From: Methylomonas methanica
GTDB taxonomy: Bacteria; Pseudomonadota; Gammaproteobacteria; Methylococcales; Methylomonadaceae
NCBI RefSeq assembly: GCF_001644035.1
Contig: NZ_LUUG01000077.1
Coordinates: 1 to 44,729 of the forward strand
Reading direction: 5' to 3'
Length of the DNA stretch: 44,729 nucleotides
Of this stretch, positions 1 through 8,501 are shown in pieces. The number at the start of each line of letters is the position of its first letter. The stretch's first letter is position 1. Made by a program: the position numbers and the translations under genes. The notes under the pieces are model-generated. The model did no database searches. It saw only the letters and a list, made by a program, of their open reading frames with translations, and was not told the DNA's origin.

Positions 1-321
1 GAGTCACGGATTCAGGTTATTGTTTGCAAAGAAAAATATAGATTTATACGTAGGTTATGTGTTGTCTGGCCAGCAAAAGTTGCTGGCTATGTGTTGATAT
101 ATCAGCTATTTCCTGGCTGGTGACGGGTAAGCCGGCTGGCAATGAGCGACTTGTTTTCTTCAAGAGACACGATTTGGCTAATAAACGGCTTGATATTCAA
201 TTGTTTACATGGCTTTTGTGTGCAAGGCATATTCTGGACATATATAGGTGTGAATCTTGCTTAACTGTGGCTTGCTACGAGTGAGCTCCAGATAATTACA
301 ACCATCAATTAATCGATTCTT
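1..321. promoter_or_regulatory. Intergenic region upstream of the molybdenum hydroxylase operon
   Basis: There is no convincing gene in this stretch. It contains a perfect 8-bp inverted repeat with a 3-nt loop at 69-87 (GCCAGCAA / TTGCTGGC). Just after it, at 91-106, lies GTGTTGATATATCAGC, which differs by one base from part of the perfect 18-bp palindrome found at 12586-12603 upstream of the sigma-54 activator. No exact-spacing sigma-54 promoter is visible, and I could not choose a clear sigma-70 promoter. The repeats may be operator sites; that is inference. Confidence 0.4.
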
Positions 322-795
322 ATGAGCAAATACACAGTCAACGTCAACGGTACGCAAAAGACCGTGGATGTTAATTCCGACACGCCCTTGCTGTGGGTGC
401 TGCGCGATCATCTCAATCTGGTCGGTACCAAATTCGGCTGCGGGATAGGGCAGTGCGGTGCATGTACCGTGCATATCGACGGCCAGCCGACCCGGGCTTG
501 TCTGACGCCGATTGCCAAAGTCGGCCAAAGCCGGGTCACTACGATAGAAGGTCTGCATCCCAGTGGCGAACACCCCTTGCAGAAGGTCTGGCAAGAACTG
601 GATGTGCCGCAATGCGGTTATTGTCAGGCCGGGCAGATCATGACTGCCGCCGCGCTGCTGAAAAAAAATCCCCGCCCGACCGACGCCGAGATCGACGCCG
701 AACTCGCCGGCAATCTGTGCCGGTGCGGGACTTATTTAAGGATACGCGCGGGCATACACCGCGCCGCTGAACTTACTGCCAAGGAGGCCGTATGA
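322..795 (+). CDS. iorA: (2Fe-2S)-binding small subunit of an isoquinoline 1-oxidoreductase-type molybdenum hydroxylase
   Basis: This 157-residue protein has the two-domain layout of xanthine oxidase-family iron-sulfur subunits. The N-terminal plant-ferredoxin-like domain carries C40, C45, C48 and C60 (CGIGQCGAC...C). The C-terminal helical domain carries C98/C101 (CGYC) and C133/C135 (CRC). It would pass electrons from the molybdenum site of the next gene's product to an external acceptor. Its stop overlaps the start of the large-subunit gene (ATGA), so translation is probably coupled. The size is normal for IorA-type subunits. No FAD subunit is present, which fits the two-subunit isoquinoline/aldehyde oxidoreductase class. 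The natural substrate (N-heterocycle or aldehyde) cannot be read from the sequence. The ribosome-binding site is weak. Confidence 0.9.
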   Translation: MSKYTVNVNGTQKTVDVNSDTPLLWVLRDHLNLVGTKFGCGIGQCGACTVHIDGQPTRACLTPIAKVGQSRVTTIEGLHPSGEHPLQKVWQELDVPQCGYCQAGQIMTAAALLKKNPRPTDAEIDAELAGNLCRCGTYLRIRAGIHRAAELTAKEAV

Positions 796-3044
796 ACGAA
801 TCTCTGTTGGAAAATGCCAGCCGCCGCGATTTTTTGCGCAAGTCCACGCTGGCTGGCGGTGGTTTGGTGCTGGGTTTTTATCTGAATGTGGCCGATAGCG
901 CCGCTAAACGCATCGCCAAACCGTCCACCATTTCGGAAAGCAGCGTCTTTAAACCCAATGCCTTTATCCACATCGCGCCGACCGGCAAGGTTACATTGAT
1001 CAGCAAGCAGCCGGAGATAGGCCAGGGCATTAAGACCTCGTTGCCGATGGTGATCGCCGAGGAACTGGAGGTTAATTGGCTGGATGTACAAATCGTGCAG
1101 GGCGACTTGGACCCGATTTACGGTAGCCAAAGTGCCGGTGGTTCGCGCTCAACGCCGACCAATTACCAGGAGTTTCACAAGCTCGGCGCGACGGCGAGAA
1201 CCATGCTGATCTTGGCCGCTGCTGAACTCCTGCGGGTGCCTGCCGCTGAACTGATTGCCAAAGATAGCGCGGTGCATCATCCGGCCAGCGGTAAACAGCT
1301 AAGCTACGGTCAGCTGGTGGAAAAAGCCGTGTCGATACCGGTGCCTGCTCCCGACTCGGTGAAACTGAAAGACCCCAAGGACTACAAATTACTGGGTACG
1401 CGGATCGGCGGCGTTGATAACCCGGGCGTCGTCACCGGCAAGCCTTTGTTCGGCATCGACGTGCAACTGCCGGGTATGTTGTACGCGACTTATCAAAAAT
1501 GTCCGGCTTTTGGCGGCAAAGTGGTCAGCGCCAATCTGGATAAAATCAAAGCGCTGCCCGGCGTTAAGCATGCGTTTATCGTCGAGGGCGGAACCAGCTT
1601 AAAAGGCTTGTTGCCCGGCGTGGCGATAGTCGCCGATTCCACTTGGGCGGCGTTCACCGCCCGCAAGCAACTGAAAGTGGTCTGGAACGAAGGCCCGGCG
1701 GCCGCGCAAAGCTGGGCAGGCTTCAGCGCTAAGGCCAAGGAATTATCAGAGCAGGCCGGCAGTGACGTGTTGCGTAACGATGGCAACGCCAAGCAGGCTT
1801 TGGACGATGCCGACAAAACCGTTGAAGCGGCCTACAGCTATCCCTTCATTTCCCACGCCAGCATCGAACCGCAAAATTGTACGGCCTGGTTCAAAGACGG
1901 CGGGATCGAGATTTGGGCGCCGACTCAAAACCCGGAAGCCGGGCAGAAGATCGTTACGGACACTTTAGGGATTCCGAAAGAGAAAATCACGCTGCATATT
2001 ACCCGCAGCGGTGGCGGTTTTGGTAGGCGTTTGATTCCTGATTACATCATCGAATCGGCGGCGATTGCCAAGCAAATCGGCGTACCGGTCAAACTGACCT
2101 GGACCCGCGAAGACGATTTGCAACACGATCAATTTCGCGCCGGCGGTTTTCACTTCTTAAAAGGTGGCCTGGACGACAAGGGCAAGCTGATCGCCTGGCA
2201 TAACCATTTCGTCACCTTTGCCCATAAAGTGGTGAAGGACGGCAAGGAAACCCTGGAACTGGGCAGTGGCGCCAATTTGTCCGGCGACGAGTTTCCCGGT
2301 CGCTGGGTGGAAAACTGTCTACTGGAGCAAACGCCGCTGGAGTGCAATATTCCGATGGGGCCGTGGCGGGCGCCGCGCAGCAATGTGTTTGCGTGGGTGT
2401 TTCATAGCTTCATCGACGAACTGGCGCATGCCTCCGGCCGCGATCCCTTGGAGTTTCGTTTGGAAATCTTGGGCGATAAAGGCTTTATTCCCGGCACCGG
2501 CCAGCAAGGTATTCCTTACGATGTGAACCGGATGAAGCATGTGTTGCAGCACGTCGCGGAAAAAGCCGACTGGGGCAAGAAAACTTTTTCGCGCGGCCAA
2601 GGGCAGGGCATCGCTTTTCATTTCAGCCATCTGGGTTACATCGCTCAGGTCGCGGAAGTTACTGTATCCAAAGACGGCAAGCTCAAGGTCGATAGAGTGG
2701 TCGTTGCCACCGACATTGGCGCGCAAATCGTCAATCTCAGCGGCGCGGAAAATCAGGTGCAGGGCTCGGTCATCGATGGTCTGGGGGCCTTGATGTTCCA
2801 GGAATTGAACATCGAAAAAGGCCGGATAGTGCAAAGCAATTTTGGCGATTATCCGATGATCCGCATCGCTGATGCACCCACCCGCGTGGATGTGCATTTT
2901 CTGAAAACCGATTATCCGGTCACCGGTCTGGGCGAGCCGGCACTGCCGCCGTTGGCGCCGGCGGTGTGCAATGCGATCTTCGCCGCCACCGGCGTGCGAG
3001 TCCGGCAATTGCCGCTATTGCGCACCGATTTGAGCTGGAGTTGA
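792..3044 (+). CDS. iorB: Molybdopterin-binding large subunit, isoquinoline 1-oxidoreductase/xanthine dehydrogenase family, Tat-exported
   Basis: This 750-residue catalytic subunit would bind the molybdopterin cytosine dinucleotide cofactor and hydroxylate its substrate. The N terminus is a Tat signal ([15 protein letters not shown] at about residues 10-24), so the folded heterodimer is probably exported with IorA as passenger. A Gly-rich cofactor motif (GGGFGRR) lies mid-protein. The C-terminal [12 protein letters not shown] segment contains the Glu expected to be the active-site base. The start is set by a strong AAGGAGG at 781-787 and the ATGA overlap with iorA. Single-chain periplasmic members of this family often have a c-type cytochrome partner; none is adjacent here. 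The substrate is unknown, with aldehydes or N-heteroaromatics as possibilities. Confidence 0.9.
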   Translation: MNESLLENASRRDFLRKSTLAGGGLVLGFYLNVADSAAKRIAKPSTISESSVFKPNAFIHIAPTGKVTLISKQPEIGQGIKTSLPMVIAEELEVNWLDVQIVQGDLDPIYGSQSAGGSRSTPTNYQEFHKLGATARTMLILAAAELLRVPAAELIAKDSAVHHPASGKQLSYGQLVEKAVSIPVPAPDSVKLKDPKDYKLLGTRIGGVDNPGVVTGKPLFGIDVQLPGMLYATYQKCPAFGGKVVSANLDKIKALPGVKHAFIVEGGTSLKGLLPGVAIVADSTWAAFTARKQLKVVWNEGPAAAQSWAGFSAKAKELSEQAGSDVLRNDGNAKQALDDADKTVEAAYSYPFISHASIEPQNCTAWFKDGGIEIWAPTQNPEAGQKIVTDTLGIPKEKITLHITRSGGGFGRRLIPDYIIESAAIAKQIGVPVKLTWTREDDLQHDQFRAGGFHFLKGGLDDKGKLIAWHNHFVTFAHKVVKDGKETLELGSGANLSGDEFPGRWVENCLLEQTPLECNIPMGPWRAPRSNVFAWVFHSFIDELAHASGRDPLEFRLEILGDKGFIPGTGQQGIPYDVNRMKHVLQHVAEKADWGKKTFSRGQGQGIAFHFSHLGYIAQVAEVTVSKDGKLKVDRVVVATDIGAQIVNLSGAENQVQGSVIDGLGALMFQELNIEKGRIVQSNFGDYPMIRIADAPTRVDVHFLKTDYPVTGLGEPALPPLAPAVCNAIFAATGVRVRQLPLLRTDLSWS

Positions 3045-3087
3045 TATGGCTAGTACAATCGTCGGCATACCCGCAAGCGAGTAAGCC

Positions 3088-4206
3088 ATGGCCAATCACA
3101 TCAATCATCTGCAAGAAGCCTATCGGCGACTGCAACGCGACCAGGAAGACAGCGTGCTGGCGACCATTATCGAAACCTTTGGCTCGACGTATCAGAAGGC
3201 CGGCGCGCGGATGCTGATTACCCAGACCGGCGAGTTGGTCGGTTTGCTGGGCGGTGGCTGCTTTGAAAGGGATCTGGTAGAGCAGGCCGCTTCGGTGTTC
3301 GCAACCGGCCACGCCAACACCGTGTTTTACGATATGCGCTCCGGGGAAGACGCAATCTGGGGTTTGGGACTAGGTTGTAACGGTGCGGTTAGGGTGTTGT
3401 TGCAGTTATTGACAGCGGAGCAGGATTTCAGTCCGTTGAATTTGCTGGTCGAGGCCGCCGAAACCCAGTCTCATGGGGTATTGGTGACGGTGTTCGATTC
3501 TACGCACGCGGATTTTCCGGCCGGTCGCAGCCAGTTCCTGCCGGCGGCCATTGTCGGTCAGCAGCCGATCTTGCCCAGTGCGCCGTTTCCGTTTGCTACG
3601 GCCGCGCTGCAAACCGCCTTGCAACAAAAACCACGCATCGAAACCCATCTGCTCGACGGCCAGGACATCAAAGCCTTTTACGACCCGGTGCAACCGCCTT
3701 GGCAGTTGCTGATATTCGGCGCTGGCGCCGACGCGATACCGCTGGTAAATTGCGCCAAATCCGTGGGGTGGCGGGTAACCTTGGTCGATCACCGGCCTGC
3801 GCATATCAATCCGGAGCGTTTTCCGTTGGCCGATCAATTATTGCATCTGACACCGGAACAGGTCTCGGCGCAACTGGATTTAAATCGCTTCAACGCCATC
3901 ATGATGATGACCCACAACGTCGAATACGACCAACGCTACCTGCAAGCCATCGTGCATTGCCGGGCACCATTTATCGGCTTGCTGGGGCCGGCGCATCGCA
4001 AACTGCGGTTACTGCAAAGCCTGGGCGACGATGCCGCGCTAATCAACGAGCGTGTGTTCGGTCCAGTCGGCTTGGACATCGGCGCACAAACCCCGGAAGA
4101 AATTGCGTTGTCTATCGTGGCCGGCATCAATGCCCAGCTCAACGGCCGTAGCGGCTTGCAATTAGGCAATGACGTAGTCTCCGTACAGCATGCATGCAGC
4201 CATTGA
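3088..4206 (+). CDS. xdhC: XdhC-family molybdenum cofactor insertion/sulfuration protein
   Basis: This 372-residue cytosolic protein matches XdhC/CoxI proteins, which bind molybdenum cofactor, promote its sulfuration and deliver it to xanthine-oxidase-family enzymes. The N-terminal XdhC/CoxI domain has the hallmark GLLGGGCFERDL near residue 55. The C-terminal Rossmann domain starts at LLIFGAGADAIPL (about residue 207) and includes a VDHRP segment. The gene starts 43 nt after the large-subunit stop and overlaps the next gene by 17 nt, so all four genes probably form one operon. Its job here is most likely maturation of the IorAB enzyme upstream. Confidence 0.88.
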   Translation: MANHINHLQEAYRRLQRDQEDSVLATIIETFGSTYQKAGARMLITQTGELVGLLGGGCFERDLVEQAASVFATGHANTVFYDMRSGEDAIWGLGLGCNGAVRVLLQLLTAEQDFSPLNLLVEAAETQSHGVLVTVFDSTHADFPAGRSQFLPAAIVGQQPILPSAPFPFATAALQTALQQKPRIETHLLDGQDIKAFYDPVQPPWQLLIFGAGADAIPLVNCAKSVGWRVTLVDHRPAHINPERFPLADQLLHLTPEQVSAQLDLNRFNAIMMMTHNVEYDQRYLQAIVHCRAPFIGLLGPAHRKLRLLQSLGDDAALINERVFGPVGLDIGAQTPEEIALSIVAGINAQLNGRSGLQLGNDVVSVQHACSH

Positions 4207-4816
4207 TAATGTCTATGCCGTCATCCTGGCCGCCGGTGCGTCCAGTCGGATGGGTAGCCCCAAACAATTGCTGGTCTGGCAAGGCCGTCCATTTCTGGCG
4301 CATGCAATTGGCAGTGCGCGGTCTGTTTTGGCGGAGCGAATCGTGGTGGTGTTGGGTGCTAATGCCGAGGCGATAAAAGCCGCTATCGATCTGTATGACG
4401 TAAGTGTGGCGCTGAATCCGGATTGGGCGGACGGCATGGCCGGTTCTATTCGAGCAGGTATCCAGGCCTTGCCGGCCAAGGCGGATGCGGTGTTATTGAT
4501 GCTGTGCGACCAACCCCTGATTAACGCCGCGCATCTGCAAAGCCTGCTGCAAGCCTGGCAACACGCGCCGGAACGCATCGTGGTGAGCCAGTACGCGGAG
4601 TCGTTTGGCGTGCCGGCGGTATTCCCGGCTGCGTATTTTGCGCAGCTAGCCGGTTTAACAGGCGATCGCGGGGCCAAACCCTTGTTGATGCAGTTTGAAG
4701 AAACGCTGGTAAAAGTGCCGTTACAGGAAGCGGAACTGGATATCGACACGCAAGGCGATTATCAGCGTTTACATGCACATAAATCAGATGCAGCCGATGC
4801 TTGCGGAACAGCTTGA
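4190..4816 (+). CDS. mocA: Molybdenum cofactor nucleotidyltransferase (MocA/MobA-like)
   Basis: This 208-residue NTP-transferase-fold protein carries the signature VILAAGASSRMGSPKQLL (residues about 10-27), then an LMLCDQPLI segment that contains the catalytic/metal-binding Asp region of MobA-like enzymes. MocA makes molybdopterin cytosine dinucleotide from MPT and CTP, the cofactor form used by xanthine-oxidase-family hydroxylases. That fits its place directly after xdhC. It overlaps xdhC by 17 nt and the following peptidase gene by 44 nt. An in-frame ATG does not occur close downstream, so the start at 4190 is kept. The specific nucleotide (CTP rather than GTP) is inferred from context. Confidence 0.85.
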   Translation: MHAAIDNVYAVILAAGASSRMGSPKQLLVWQGRPFLAHAIGSARSVLAERIVVVLGANAEAIKAAIDLYDVSVALNPDWADGMAGSIRAGIQALPAKADAVLLMLCDQPLINAAHLQSLLQAWQHAPERIVVSQYAESFGVPAVFPAAYFAQLAGLTGDRGAKPLLMQFEETLVKVPLQEAELDIDTQGDYQRLHAHKSDAADACGTA

Positions 4817-5339
4817 CGACTACTTGTCGAGAATTCGCAGGATATTTGTCGAGTTGGGGATTCCGGAAGATCTGCCGACAGCCAGAGGCTTGGAATTATG
4901 CCGCGAGCCGACCGAATTGGTCGTCGGGGAAACCAGGCCGCAGGGTAGAGAGTTTTATCTCACGGCCGCTGCGGCAACCGCCTGGCACGCATTGAAACTG
5001 GCCGCCGCCGAGGAAGGTATTGCCTTGCTGATGGTATCGGCCTTTCGCAGTGCGGATTATCAAGCCGACATCATTCGGCGCAAGCTCGGGAAAGGTCAAA
5101 CTATCGACGAGATTCTGCGCGTCTTGGCGCCGCCCGGTTACAGCGAACACCATAGCGGCCGTGCTATCGATATAGGTAGCGACGAGTGCCCGGAGCTGGG
5201 CGAGCAGTTCGAAAATACCCGCGCATTTCACTGGCTAGCAAACAACGCGCAGCGCTTTGAATTCTGTCTATCGTTCCCGCGCGACAATCCATTCGGCTAT
5301 GTTTACGAACCCTGGCATTGGTGTTATCGAGGCGATTAG
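4773..5339 (+). CDS. M15-family D-alanyl-D-alanine carboxypeptidase (VanY-like)
   Basis: This 188-residue protein has the VanY/M15B zinc-peptidase signature. SEHHSGRAID at residues 124-133 supplies zinc ligands H126 and D133, and EPWHW near the C terminus supplies H182 and the catalytic Glu. SAFRSADYQ near residue 89 is also typical. Such enzymes trim the terminal D-Ala from peptidoglycan peptides. No signal peptide is apparent from the annotated start, which is odd for a cell-wall enzyme. Later ATG codons at 4788 and 4797 are possible starts and would shorten or nearly remove the 44-nt overlap with the mocA-like gene. Its link to the molybdenum operon is probably positional only. Confidence 0.8.
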   Translation: MHINQMQPMLAEQLDDYLSRIRRIFVELGIPEDLPTARGLELCREPTELVVGETRPQGREFYLTAAAATAWHALKLAAAEEGIALLMVSAFRSADYQADIIRRKLGKGQTIDEILRVLAPPGYSEHHSGRAIDIGSDECPELGEQFENTRAFHWLANNAQRFEFCLSFPRDNPFGYVYEPWHWCYRGD

Positions 5340-5486
5340 TAGCGATGCCTGGGAACTACTGCCGTTAATTCGCGATCCAGCACGCTAAGATGGATTCGCT
5401 GATAAACAATCCATGATGACTTTGAGGGTGATGACGGTTAATAATCATCAATAAAGCTGGCCATGGATGCTGCATGAGGTTAAACA

Positions 5487-6122
5487 ATGAATACCCTGGA
5501 TTTCAAATATCTACCAACAATTGGAATTTGGTTAGCCACCATTGTTCTGCTGGTTCTCATAGAATTTATCAGCACGCCGCCCTATCACTGGGATCGCTAT
5601 CTGCTGGGCATCGCTCAAGGATTTAGGGGGTTTTGGCCGGACCGTTTTTTCACAGTCATCACCTGGGGCGGATCACTCTTTATTTTGGTTCCCGTAACTG
5701 TGCTGATATGCGGGTTTCTCATCAAGAACGAACGCACCTTGGATGCCTGGTTTCTAGCGTTAAGCCTTTTCGGTGCCGCCTTATTTAGCCGTCTAGCTAA
5801 GCTCTGGTTTGCTAGGCCACGTCCCGATTTATTCCAGGTACTTGGTGATATCCCATTGGACGCTTCCTATCCCAGCGCTCATACCGCGCAAATCGTTGCT
5901 TTTGCCATGTCATTCTGCTGGATCTTAAAACCGGAAAAACTAGGTTTTACATATTATTATTTGATTGTCATTGCCCTGCTATTGGTGTCCTTGGTTGCCG
6001 CTTCACGTGTTTATCTACAAGTACATTTTCCTTCGGATGTTTTGGGCGGCTTTTTGTTGGGTCTGCTTTGGGTTATTGGTTTACTAATTCTGCTGTACAA
6101 ATTCGGTATCATCACGAGATAA
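5487..6122 (+). CDS. PAP2-family lipid phosphatase, integral membrane
   Basis: This 211-residue, strongly hydrophobic protein contains the three phosphatase motifs of the PAP2 superfamily. They are KLWFARPRP (KX6RP), YPSAHT (PSGH with Gly replaced by Ala) and SRVYLQVHFPSD (SRX5HX3D). It is expected to dephosphorylate phosphatidate-like or polyprenyl-pyrophosphate lipids at the periplasmic face of the inner membrane. It is followed after 3 nt by a diacylglycerol-kinase gene, so the pair probably acts on opposite sides of a lipid phosphorylation cycle. A GAGG ribosome site precedes the start. It could be an undecaprenyl-diphosphate phosphatase (PgpB/BacA-like role) or a lipid A phosphatase; the sequence alone does not decide. 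Confidence 0.85.
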   Translation: MNTLDFKYLPTIGIWLATIVLLVLIEFISTPPYHWDRYLLGIAQGFRGFWPDRFFTVITWGGSLFILVPVTVLICGFLIKNERTLDAWFLALSLFGAALFSRLAKLWFARPRPDLFQVLGDIPLDASYPSAHTAQIVAFAMSFCWILKPEKLGFTYYYLIVIALLLVSLVAASRVYLQVHFPSDVLGGFLLGLLWVIGLLILLYKFGIITR

Positions 6123-6125
6123 GCA

Positions 6126-6512
6126 ATGCGTAACAAATTTCTTAATACCGGGCAAAGTGGTTATCACCCTTTAAAAAAATTAAAGGTCTGTTTTTCAGGT
6201 TTGCGCTATGCGGTTTTATATGATTTCAGCGTAGCCTATAAAGTCATACTTTCTGTCCTAGTAATGACTATTTATTTCTATTTTCGCCAGTGGGTAGACT
6301 TCATTTCGGCATTCGCTGCCACCGGTCTGATGTTGATTTGCGAAATGTTTAACACCTGTGTAGAAGCAATCTGCGATTTTATGGAAACGCGGCAAAACGA
6401 AAAAATACGTGTCATAAAGGACATTGCCGCCGCAGCCACCGGAATAAGTATCCTGATTTGGGCTGTGGTAATGATAACGGAGCTAAATAATTTGTGGTCG
6501 TTTGTTTTATAG
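6126..6512 (+). CDS. dgkA: Diacylglycerol kinase (DgkA family)
   Basis: This 128-residue protein has three hydrophobic segments and the family signature EMFNTCVEAICDFME, which matches the E-x-x-N-(S/T)-x-x-E-x-x-x-D core of prokaryotic DgkA. It would phosphorylate diacylglycerol, or undecaprenol in some bacteria, at the inner membrane. The N terminus (about residues 1-25) is more basic and longer than the E. coli protein's. The start lies 3 nt after the PAP2 stop, so the two are almost certainly co-transcribed. Confidence 0.85.
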   Translation: MRNKFLNTGQSGYHPLKKLKVCFSGLRYAVLYDFSVAYKVILSVLVMTIYFYFRQWVDFISAFAATGLMLICEMFNTCVEAICDFMETRQNEKIRVIKDIAAAATGISILIWAVVMITELNNLWSFVL

Positions 6513-6608
6513 GTGGGCGTATTCAAAAACAAAACAAACTCGCATCAAAAAAACCTTTGAACACAGTACTTCCCTTAATAATATACAAAAGCTCTAGTGA
6601 ATGATGGG

Positions 6609-6668
6609 CAATGCCATAATGAAGGCATTGGGTTAGCTATGATCTAAAGCAATAACATCCTTGTTATC
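6609..6668. terminator. Possible bidirectional terminator hairpins between dgkA and the superoxide-reductase gene
   Basis: Two small inverted repeats lie between converging genes. One is CAATGCC / GGCATTG at 6609-6615 and 6624-6630; the other is ATAACA / TGTTAT at 6652-6657 and 6662-6667. Neither has a clear T-run, so this is a weak call based mostly on position. Confidence 0.3.
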
Positions 6669-6683
6669 GCCGATCCGACTGCT

Positions 6684-7115
6684 TTAAACCTCAGCGCTGC
6701 TCAACCACAGATCGTGCTTGTTGCACAGGCTCAAGGCGTAAATGGTGCCGCTGTATCCCGTCAGACTGAATTCGGAAATGGCGACAAGGTCTTTGCTGGG
6801 ATCGAACATCCGCTCATTCAGGAATTTGTAGTCTTTATCCAGCAGCACATGTTTGACGATGTAATGCTCGTAGCCTTTCATTTCGTGCGGTGTGGTGATT
6901 TTGACGGCTGCTTTGCCGTCGGCTTTAACGACTTCAATTACCGGTAGGTGGGTAGCGCCTTTGCCGGCCCAGCGGCCTTGCGCGTCCTTGGTATAAAATA
7001 CATCGCCCGGCGGTGTAGGTTGTTTGCCGGCTTCGGCGGCCTGGGCCAGGCTGGGGGCAATGACGCTTACCGCCGCACCGGCGGCACTCAATCGAATAAA
7101 ATCGCGACGTTCCAT
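6684..7115 (-). CDS. Tat-exported superoxide reductase-like (neelaredoxin/desulfoferrodoxin C-domain) protein
   Basis: This 143-residue protein starts with a Tat signal (MERRDFIRLSAAGAA) and continues into a neelaredoxin-type fold. The ligands expected for the Fe(His)4Cys centre can all be placed: His in THLPVIEV, His in TPHEM, His in YEHYIVKH, and Cys plus His in LCNKHDLW. Superoxide reductases reduce superoxide to peroxide without releasing oxygen. The usual catalytic Lys in the E-K-H motif is replaced (ATH), as in some natural variants, so activity may be modified. It probably acts in the periplasm. AGGA precedes the start. The gene is separated from the RND operon by 162 nt and has no obvious redox partner next to it. 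Alternative reading: a related iron protein with another role. Confidence 0.7.
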   Translation of the reverse strand: MERRDFIRLSAAGAAVSVIAPSLAQAAEAGKQPTPPGDVFYTKDAQGRWAGKGATHLPVIEVVKADGKAAVKITTPHEMKGYEHYIVKHVLLDKDYKFLNERMFDPSKDLVAISEFSLTGYSGTIYALSLCNKHDLWLSSAEV

Positions 7116-7277
7116 GAAAATTCCTTGTTATGGGTTAAATTTGCTTGCCGCTGAGTGAAGCACAGTGCCACTTGCTCGGCAGCGCGTTTTGAGCCGGGTT
7201 TGCTTATCCAGTCAATGCAGGACAAAAACGTGCGCAGCGGCTCCGGCTCGACTGACCGCGCGACGCGTTGAAATGTA

Positions 7278-8495
7278 TCACGATTTCACCGGACTTTTGT
7301 CCTTGGGTTTCTCCGCCGGCTTGGGTTTGGCTTCCACCACGCCCACGGTTTCGCCTTCCACTAACAGATCCGAGGGGCTGGCGACCAAGGTATCGCTAGG
7401 CGAAATGCCTTCCAATATTTCCAGTTCGCGGCCAAAGTCGCGGCCCAGTTTCACGGGGCGAAACGCCACGCGATGTTCCGCATCGACCACTACCACATGC
7501 GGACCGGCTTGATCGATCACCAACACATTAGCCGGCACCACCAAGGGGCTGGATTTGCCGGCGACGTTGATGGAGATTTCCACGTAGGAGCCCGGCAGTA
7601 ACTTACCGTCCTTGTTGGGCAGGGTAATATCCACCTGTCGAGAGCGGTTGACCGGGTCTAATGCCCCGGCGACATGATCCACATGGGCGCTAACCGGTTT
7701 GCCTTGCGAATCCAGTACTCTTACCGAGACTTCCTGGCCGGCCTTGATGTCGTCCGCGTAGACTTGCGGCACCCAAACCGTCAACCGCAACGGGTCGGTT
7801 TGAGTCATCGCAAATAACTCCTGACTGCCGGCCACGATCAAACTGCCCACATCGACTGCTCGGCGGGTTATCACCCCGGAAAAGGGTGCGACGATGCGCC
7901 GATAGCCTTCGATATTTTCCAGGCGTTTAACGTTGGCTTGCGCAGCGGTGAAATCGGCTTCGGCTTGCAAGAAAGCGCTGCGTTTTTCGTCGAATTCCTG
8001 TTGCGTGCCGCTGTCGGTGCCGTTCAACTGCGTCCAGCGTTGCAAGGTGGTGCGGGTCAATTCCAGCCGGGCTTTCACTTGCGCCAGCGCGGCCCGCGAT
8101 TGCGCCAGTTCCTGTTCCAGCTCGGGTACGTCGATCACCGCCAATAGATCGCCTTTCTTAACCTGATCGCCTATGGTTTTGTGCCAAGCGCTCAAGTAGC
8201 CGTTGCTGCGCGCATAGAGTTGGGTTTCGGTGTTGCCGCGCAAACTGGCGGGCAATACCAGTTTGCGGGTCGCCTCGCCGGGCTTTGAATGCGCGGCGAT
8301 GACGCTGCGTTGTTGGCTGGCCGCAGTTTGTGCCTGCAAGGTTTCCGCTTGTTGTAGGTTTTGCGCCAGACGCCAGGCGCCGGCCAGCAGGAGTAGTAAT
8401 AAGAGTCCCACACCAAGCCGCTTTACTACCAGCAGGGTGAGGTGCGAATGGTCGGTGGACGGTCGCGCAAAGGTAGAAGAAGGAATGCTGTTCAT
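7278..8495 (-). CDS. RND efflux periplasmic adaptor (membrane fusion protein)
   Basis: This 405-residue protein has an N-terminal membrane anchor (about residues 25-45). A barrel-sandwich/lipoyl half (YLSAWHKTIGDQVKKGDLLAVID) follows, then an alpha-helical hairpin rich in Q, A and L, the second lipoyl half (GVITRRAVDVGSLI) and beta-barrel/proximal domains. This is the MacA/AcrA-type order of HlyD-family adaptors. It would link the permease encoded just upstream on this strand to an outer-membrane channel. The permease stop and this start are 6 nt apart, so the two form an operon. The C-terminal tail is Lys/Pro-rich (KPKPAEKPKDKSP). No TolC-like gene is next to it. Confidence 0.9.
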   Translation of the reverse strand: MNSIPSSTFARPSTDHSHLTLLVVKRLGVGLLLLLLLAGAWRLAQNLQQAETLQAQTAASQQRSVIAAHSKPGEATRKLVLPASLRGNTETQLYARSNGYLSAWHKTIGDQVKKGDLLAVIDVPELEQELAQSRAALAQVKARLELTRTTLQRWTQLNGTDSGTQQEFDEKRSAFLQAEADFTAAQANVKRLENIEGYRRIVAPFSGVITRRAVDVGSLIVAGSQELFAMTQTDPLRLTVWVPQVYADDIKAGQEVSVRVLDSQGKPVSAHVDHVAGALDPVNRSRQVDITLPNKDGKLLPGSYVEISINVAGKSSPLVVPANVLVIDQAGPHVVVVDAEHRVAFRPVKLGRDFGRELEILEGISPSDTLVASPSDLLVEGETVGVVEAKPKPAEKPKDKSPVKS

Positions 8496-8501
8496 ATGAT
8501 T

